DNA from: Chromera velia
Lineage: Eukaryota; Sar; Chromeraceae
Assembly (NCBI GenBank): GCA_018398765.1
Contig: JAHBMJ010003233.1
Span: forward strand, 1 to 12,205
Length of the DNA: 12,205 nucleotides
Reading direction: 5' to 3'
A model generated the notes under the pieces. It worked only from the letters and a program-made list of their open reading frames with translations, was not told the origin of the DNA and searched no databases. Shown piece after piece: positions 7,909 through 12,205 of the stretch. Every line of letters begins with the position of its first letter. Within the stretch, counting starts at the first letter, position 1. The translations under genes and the position numbers were made by a program.

Positions 7909-8626
7909 ATTTGTCATACGACTGCCGATCTTACATATCTGTTCAACGAGCTCTCTCATTATAATTCTCGCCCTTCTGGTTCAAAGCTTGTGGTTGCTTT
8001 ACTTGTGTGTGAGCCTGCCTGTAGTTCAGCGGAGTGGATGATCCGAAGCTTGCTCTTTTTATTGATGCTGCATATTTTCTTTATTGATTGAGGGGGGTTT
8101 GAAGATGTTTGAAGCATATCTGGTTGACAAGAAGGAAAGCATTGCGAACATGAGGTTCTCGAATCTCGTGGCATAGAAGAGCAAGAGAATCAAAAGAAAA
8201 CTGATTTCTTCCACCTCTGCAGAGTTGTGTACGCTTGTAGATGGTATAAAACAGTCATTCCAATGGAAACGACTTGCTGAGGCCCTCTGGATGAAGCCTC
8301 TGGAGGTTCAGGTTTACACTGACAGCGCTCCTCTGATGGAGCAGTTAGAAAGTGGACAGTCCAGAAGAGAGCCTCGCATGGATGGTCTGTTGGCATATGT
8401 ACATCAAGAGCTGAGAGCCTTGAAAGCAAAGGTGCTGTGGGTATAGACAGACAGACAGAGAGCGGATAGACACATGAAGTACAAGATAGAGAGGGACACA
8501 GGAAGTTAAGCTCCCAAATTTGTGCAGAAGCAGATGAAAAGAGATAGAAAGGTTCTGGATTTTGCGAAGGCGTACAGAAGAAAGCGAAAGAGTGACCCTT
8601 GTGGTACCTTTCGAGTCAGGGGGTGA
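7909..8626 (+). pseudogene. Copia pol: RT end, RNase H and C-terminal tail, broken
   Basis: The post-RT segment continues in the RT frame to about 8000. A shifted frame then gives LALFIDAAY, with the first RNase H aspartate at 8064-8066. A further shift leads to KRKLISSTSAELCTLVDGI (catalytic Glu) and VYTDSAPL (Asp), then ESGQSRREPRMDG and QRAD. In this last frame in-frame stops lie at 8174-8176 (TAG), 8444-8446 (TAG) and 8507-8509 (TAA). The frame then continues as a Lys/Arg-rich tail to a TGA at 8624-8626, two bases before the presumed LTR. This is the expected position for the natural pol stop, so the fragment retains its true 3' end. The RNase H closely matches the second copy at 11332-11844. 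Confidence 0.88.
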
Positions 8627-8627
8627 T
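8614..8627 (+). promoter_or_regulatory. Probable polypurine tract before 3' LTR
   Basis: The G-rich segment AGTCAGGGGGTGAT lies immediately 5' of TGTTGGG and overlaps the pol stop codon. In LTR elements this tract primes plus-strand DNA synthesis. It is short and not purely purine, so the assignment rests mainly on position. Confidence 0.5.
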
Positions 8628-8791
8628 TGTTGGGATTTCTCCTTGGGCCGCTTTCCGGGGCCGTGTTAAATGGGCCGCGCGTACATAGAGAGGCATGATG
8701 CATAGAAATGCAGTGTTGTAATATAGCAATGCATAGCAATGCATACAGAAACTGATCGATCCATCGTAGCATATATTTCTGTCTAAAACCA
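8628..8791 (+). repeat. Probable copia 3' LTR (right end uncertain)
   Basis: The LTR begins with TGTTGGGATT, typical of Ty1/copia LTRs (TGTTGG/TGTTAG starts), right after the polypurine tract and pol stop. The sequence holds three GGGCC motifs and a GCAT-rich part (AGCAATGCAT repeated). A possible CA end is at 8790-8791, giving 164 bp, but no 5' LTR copy exists in the window to prove the boundary. The real end could differ. Confidence 0.5.
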
Positions 8792-11250
8792 AGATAGACG
8801 GCCTCTCTTATGAACCTGAAAGTATGACAGAATCTTTATCATAAAGTCTGGAGGGCAAAACAAAAACTCTAGGAAAAACTTTAACATACTTTGACAAAAA
8901 AAAAACTTTAAAACTTTAGTACTTACTTATTTACTTAATTGTGATTAAGCCTAGGGTCTTCCGGGCTCTCCAAAACCAGAGATAAATGGCAACCCATGCA
9001 TATGCAGTTGTAAACAGAAGGAGGAAGCCGCCACAACTTAGCTTAATTCTGCATGGACATGAATAACCATGACCCTCCACAGCATAGACTGAAGCTAAAG
9101 GCTGAACAACTACAGAAAACATGCGTGCACTTATTTCAATTTCAAACAAACTTCGATTAATGAACTTGTCTTCTTCGGCTCCCGGTCTAAGATAAACGAA
9201 ACCACTGACAGTTCTCTGACATAAGTCTCTTCTTTTTCAATACCTCTTCCTCTAGCTGTAGCAATCCATCTTGTTCTACAGAGTCTGACCCTTTCACCAA
9301 TTGAATTTTTCCTGTGCTCTCTTTCACTCTCTCTGCCAGCAGCTGAAGTTTGGATCGAGGCTGCTCTATTCATACGCTAGGTTTGCATACATGCAGTCAG
9401 TCAATATATACTGCGGCATCGTCGATCACTTTTGTGCCTTCGACTGTAGGATAGTGAACACAGTGTTCTTCATAGGATCCACCATGCATATCTCTTCCCC
9501 ACCCCAACAGATGTCCTAACGTACGCTAAAAAGAAAGGTGAAAAGAGAACCACTAGACAAAAGAGAGTTAACGAAGTAGAGCACATATTTGAACTGTGTA
9601 ACTCTATTATTTTTAAACCTTCTCTCCTAAAAGCAACATAGCAAGACGTTGATGTGATCGGTTCTCTCTTTGAAAATTACTCAGTATAAGGAACGGCGTG
9701 GATAGATACTACATAAACGGCTGTTTCTGTGCTTATCGGTGGGTCTTGAAATCAACCATTCGGACAGCCATTCTGAGACTTCTTTTTCCCTTGCTTTCTG
9801 CCTGAGAATCCCTTTATTCATTACGTTTCTCGCTTTCTGGCTTTCTTTTCTCAAAAGATCTGAAGCGATTGTCTGAAACATAGAACAGGCTAACTAGACC
9901 ATGCCGGTGTCAGCGTTGTTCAGTGATTTTATGAGGAGGGGGATTTTGCTATAATCATTTCTGTCTCTTCTACTAGACCTCCATTAAATGGATTCCATCA
10001 GATGAACTTCCTTTTAGAACTTAATAGCAGTCACAGTATGTCTTAAAGGAATTCACCTAGCAATTTGTCCAGAGAGATTTCTAGTAGTTTCTAGGGATTT
10101 GTGAGTAAAAAATTCACTATCAAAATTTATGAAAATTGAAGAGTTAATCCCCAAATCTCCTCCAAATTGTCCCATTCTTTATCATAAATAAGGACTGATG
10201 ATGACTGACGCAATCTAAAGAAGGTGTAAGAAAGTGCGACTAAGAACTGATAATCAAGTGATTTATTGGTGCTTTAGCTTACTGTCTAGGTATATCTAGC
10301 CTATATAGCATAATCTAGGTAGCCTTAGAACACTGGAATAGAAAAGTGTGATGCTAGCTGTCCTACTATACAACTAAAGGAGACGGCAATATAACTGAAT
10401 CACCTCACATCTATTCATCGACTTATAGAAGGAGTCTGTCTAACCAGGGAAGAGTCATCAGCTTCCACCTATTCAAATCAATCTAGTAACTGTCAATAAA
10501 AGAATATTTCCTATGCGTGTGCATGGCTCTTGAATCCATACTGCCCTCCTATCATACTCAAACTTAAAAGGCCCAAAGCAAGTCAACATCAACACGATCA
10601 ACTCAAAGACACACGAAAATTCCGACATGCCACAGCCAACCATCACTGTCACTCAGTCATTTACGAAGTGATCAGCGTTTGGCTAGCTATGCTCGATGTG
10701 TTACACTCCATATTGCGCTGCACGCACTCCTAAATTTTTGGCAGAGCCTCTTTAAAAAGTGAATGTTATGGTTTTTAAAGGGGGTTTTAGCGTGGTTTTA
10801 GGGGGGTTTTCACCCCTCAGAAGAAGACTTTTACCTATAAATGAAGTTTTGGCAGCTCACGACCAAAATATGAACCAATAGTTCATGAGTGCATGCAGCG
10901 TGCTCCACATTGAAGCAAACTCTCTCAATCAAGTCAGCCTTTCAAGCATGCTCTTTAATTCAGTCTGCCTGCATGCACACCCTGGTCTGCCATGCTTCAT
11001 CGCGTATCCGGATTCGTAGGGCGCTGCTCGCTCGTAACGCACGCATTCTCGCTCACATTGCACATACACTTTTCACACACACCCCACTCGTTTCCCCAAA
11101 ACTCTTTCATTTAAAGATTTACAAGGATATGAGTGTAGCACACCGTTTAATCAAATTAAAACTGCTCGGCTTCTCGCAGAGAGAAATCCATAGATAAGGA
11201 GAAGAGATGAGAGGGAAGGAGAAGACAGTCTGAAAATTAAAGAGAGCAAA
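8792..11250. other. AT-rich intergenic region, no supported gene
   Basis: Only short open frames occur. Examples are 9131-9373 minus (80 codons, Arg/Glu-rich), 9301-9519 plus, and 10889-11197 plus (102 codons, low complexity with His/Ala/Leu). None shows a domain, and they overlap each other. A G-rich spot, AGGGGGTTTTAGCG followed by TTTTAGGGGGG, lies at about 10776-10810. Small TATA-like strings are present but cannot be tied to a gene. It might include LTR or flank sequence of the two copia copies. Confidence 0.45.
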
Positions 11251-11251
11251 G

Positions 11252-11289
11252 TACTGTGCAAAGAAAAATCTACTGTGCAAAGAAAAAAA
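11252..11289. repeat. Tandem 19-bp repeat, two units
   Basis: TACTGTGCAAAGAAAAATC is followed directly by a second unit that differs only in its last bases. It lies just inside the presumed LTR of the minus-strand copia copy. Confidence 0.7.
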
Positions 11290-11295
11290 CTAACA

Positions 11296-11331
11296 CCTCT
11301 TTTCACCCTCTTCCCTTTTTTCCCCCTTCGC
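11296..11331 (-). promoter_or_regulatory. Polypurine tract and LTR start of second copia copy
   Basis: On the minus strand, directly after the pol stop, there is a purine-rich tract (GCGAAGGGGGAAAAAAGGG and onward) ending in AAAAGAGG. TGTTAG at 11295-11290 follows it and is the commonest copia LTR start. The LTR would extend toward lower coordinates; its end is not identified. Confidence 0.6.
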
Positions 11332-11844
11332 TCACCACCAGACAGCTTGAGTGAGCACATCAGCCCTCTGAAACTCCCTCTTTACCTACATGACCTGTGC
11401 ATCGAGACCCTCACCCCTGATCTCCTGCATGAGGTAGTTGAGAGTGCCCTGCATGCGGGGCTCTGAACGCGCCAATCCAGACTCGATCTGGTCACACAGA
11501 GGCTTGCTGTCCGTGACAACAATCACTCTTGGTAGCTTCCCAAAGAGGCAGAAAGCAATGTCACACGTCTTGTAGGCGGCCTTCACACCATCCACCATCG
11601 ACACCATCTCACAGGAGGTGGAGGAGATAAACTTCTGCTTCGTTCTCTTGGAACCACACGCGACAAGGTTCCACTCGTCATCACTCTCAAGCCTCCACAT
11701 CGCATCAACCAGGAAATGCATCCACGCCTGACGTCCTTCCTTCAACAGAGTGAAGAAGGAAGAGTCGTTGAAGATGTAGAGGAGGAGAGTGGAGATGTCG
11801 ATCCCTCTGAGCTCGAGGGAAAACGGTCTCTCCCCTAGTTGCAT
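11332..11844 (-). pseudogene. Second copia pol fragment: RNase H domain
   Basis: Minus-strand frame of 152 codons to TAG 11386-11388. The same frame continues 18 codons further (VKREFQRADVLTQAVWW) to TGA at 11332-11334. Copia RNase H features are LLLYIF (the post-RT LRYLK-like helix), HFLVDAMW with Asp 47, SKRTKQKFISSTSCEM with Glu 79, and VVTDSKPL with Asp 112. The closing ESGLARSEPRM and QRADVLT motifs follow. It parallels 8040-8470 closely and belongs to the same or a sister family. The RT domain is absent: similarity ends at about 11844, where a palindromic sequence begins. It is a 5'-truncated, stop-containing remnant. The catalytic residues are kept. Confidence 0.9.
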
Positions 11845-11847
11845 GAT

Positions 11848-11930
11848 GGCCAGGTAATTACCGGGTAACCAGTTACCTGGCCGGGCTAGACCAATTTTTT
11901 AACAATGGCCAGGTTATCGGTTTACCGGCC
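11848..11930. repeat. Cluster of GGCCAGGTAA palindromic repeats
   Basis: GGCCAGGTAA (11848-11857) pairs perfectly with TTACCTGGCC (11873-11882) across a 15-nt loop. A third related copy, itself roughly palindromic, is at 11907-11930 (GGCCAGGTTA to TTACCGGCC). The cluster abuts the truncated 5' edge of the copia fragment and may be the end of another repeat element. Confidence 0.7.
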
Positions 11931-11933
11931 ATA

Positions 11934-12030
11934 TAATTAAAAAAAAAAACAAAAATAAAAATCTAGAAAAAAAAATTAAAAAAAAATATAGAAAAAAAAA
12001 TTATAGAAAAAAAATTAAAAAAAAATCTGG
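11934..12030. repeat. A-rich low-complexity tract
   Basis: Runs of 7 to 12 A are separated by short T, C or G interruptions, with recurring ATTAAAAAAAAA and ATCTAGAAAA or TATAGAAAA blocks. It could be a decayed poly(A)/microsatellite or part of the adjoining repeat. Confidence 0.75.
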
Positions 12031-12079
12031 CCGCATTCGAAAGACGCGGAAACTTTTGAATCCTAAAACTGTTTTTCTT

Positions 12080-12205
12080 TCACGCGTGAAACTCATATGC
12101 ATGCACAACAAGCGAATAACATGCATAAAAATCGATGAAACACATTCATGCGGCATGAAAGCACACATACATACACAAAATACGCGTGAAACACATGCAC
12201 AGTCA
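12080..12205. repeat. Short interspersed GTGAAAC / CATGCA repeats at the window end
   Basis: ACGCGTGAAAC occurs at about 12082 and 12182, each followed by a CATGCAC-type string. GATGAAACACATTCATG lies between them. This suggests a degenerate repeat of roughly 50-100 bp continuing beyond the window. No gene is seen. Confidence 0.45.

Noticed and set aside
7140-8176. Genetic-code reassignment of TAG to tryptophan
   Set aside because: The same region also carries frameshifts, a TAA and a TGA stop, so simple pseudogene decay explains the stops better than recoding.
9131-9373. 80-codon minus-strand frame, Arg/Glu-rich
   Set aside because: It has no recognisable motif, overlaps another frame on the plus strand, and shows no splice or promoter context.
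10776-10812. Telomeric repeat tract (TTTTAGGG-like)
   Set aside because: Only two imperfect units occur, with no array, and the sequence continues as ordinary intergenic DNA.
10889-11197. 102-codon plus-strand frame
   Set aside because: The translation is compositionally simple with no domain; its 3' end overlaps sequence expected to be LTR or flank of the minus-strand copia copy.

Overview
The window looks like nuclear DNA of a eukaryote with a repeat-rich genome. It contains no operons or ribosome binding sites and has long AT-rich, gene-poor stretches. It carries two degraded Ty1/copia LTR-retrotransposon pol fragments, an element with TIRs and a TA target duplication, a large foldback palindrome, and splice-site-like junctions. 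The codon style and divergent copia proteins would fit a protist, perhaps an alveolate such as a chromerid. That is an impression only, because no rRNA, tRNA or recognisable host protein is present to fix the taxon.

Layout. 1-304: AT-rich sequence with small palindromes. 305-828: a foldback element with two inverted 111-bp arms, built from degenerate GGATTTTA-type units; a remnant of one end lies at 1336-1460. 1530-1830: a short region with an 86-bp-period direct repeat. 1860-2670: no recognisable gene. 2672-3721: a region that reads best on the minus strand as candidate exons separated by pyrimidine-rich introns; two canonical G-quadruplex motifs lie here on the plus strand. 4111-6021: an A-B-B-A composite. 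Two direct copies of a 380-bp TIR sequence (A) flank a tandem pair of a 578-bp unit (B), and the whole is bounded by an 18-bp TIR with a flanking TA duplication. 6024-8626: coding debris leading into a plus-strand copia reverse transcriptase/RNase H pseudogene, followed directly by a probable 3' LTR (from 8628). 8800-11250: AT-rich sequence with no supported gene. 11295-11844: a second, minus-strand copia RNase H fragment with its own polypurine tract and LTR start, so the two copia 3' ends converge. 11848-12205: small palindromes, an A-rich tract and short repeats.

No intact gene is demonstrable. Most of the window is explained by decaying transposable elements. The points that most deserve a second look are the A-B-B-A composite (B copies differ at 10 sites, all transitions), the foldback palindrome, and the TAG stops in copia pol that fall at conserved tryptophan positions; one is confirmed by comparing the two copies.
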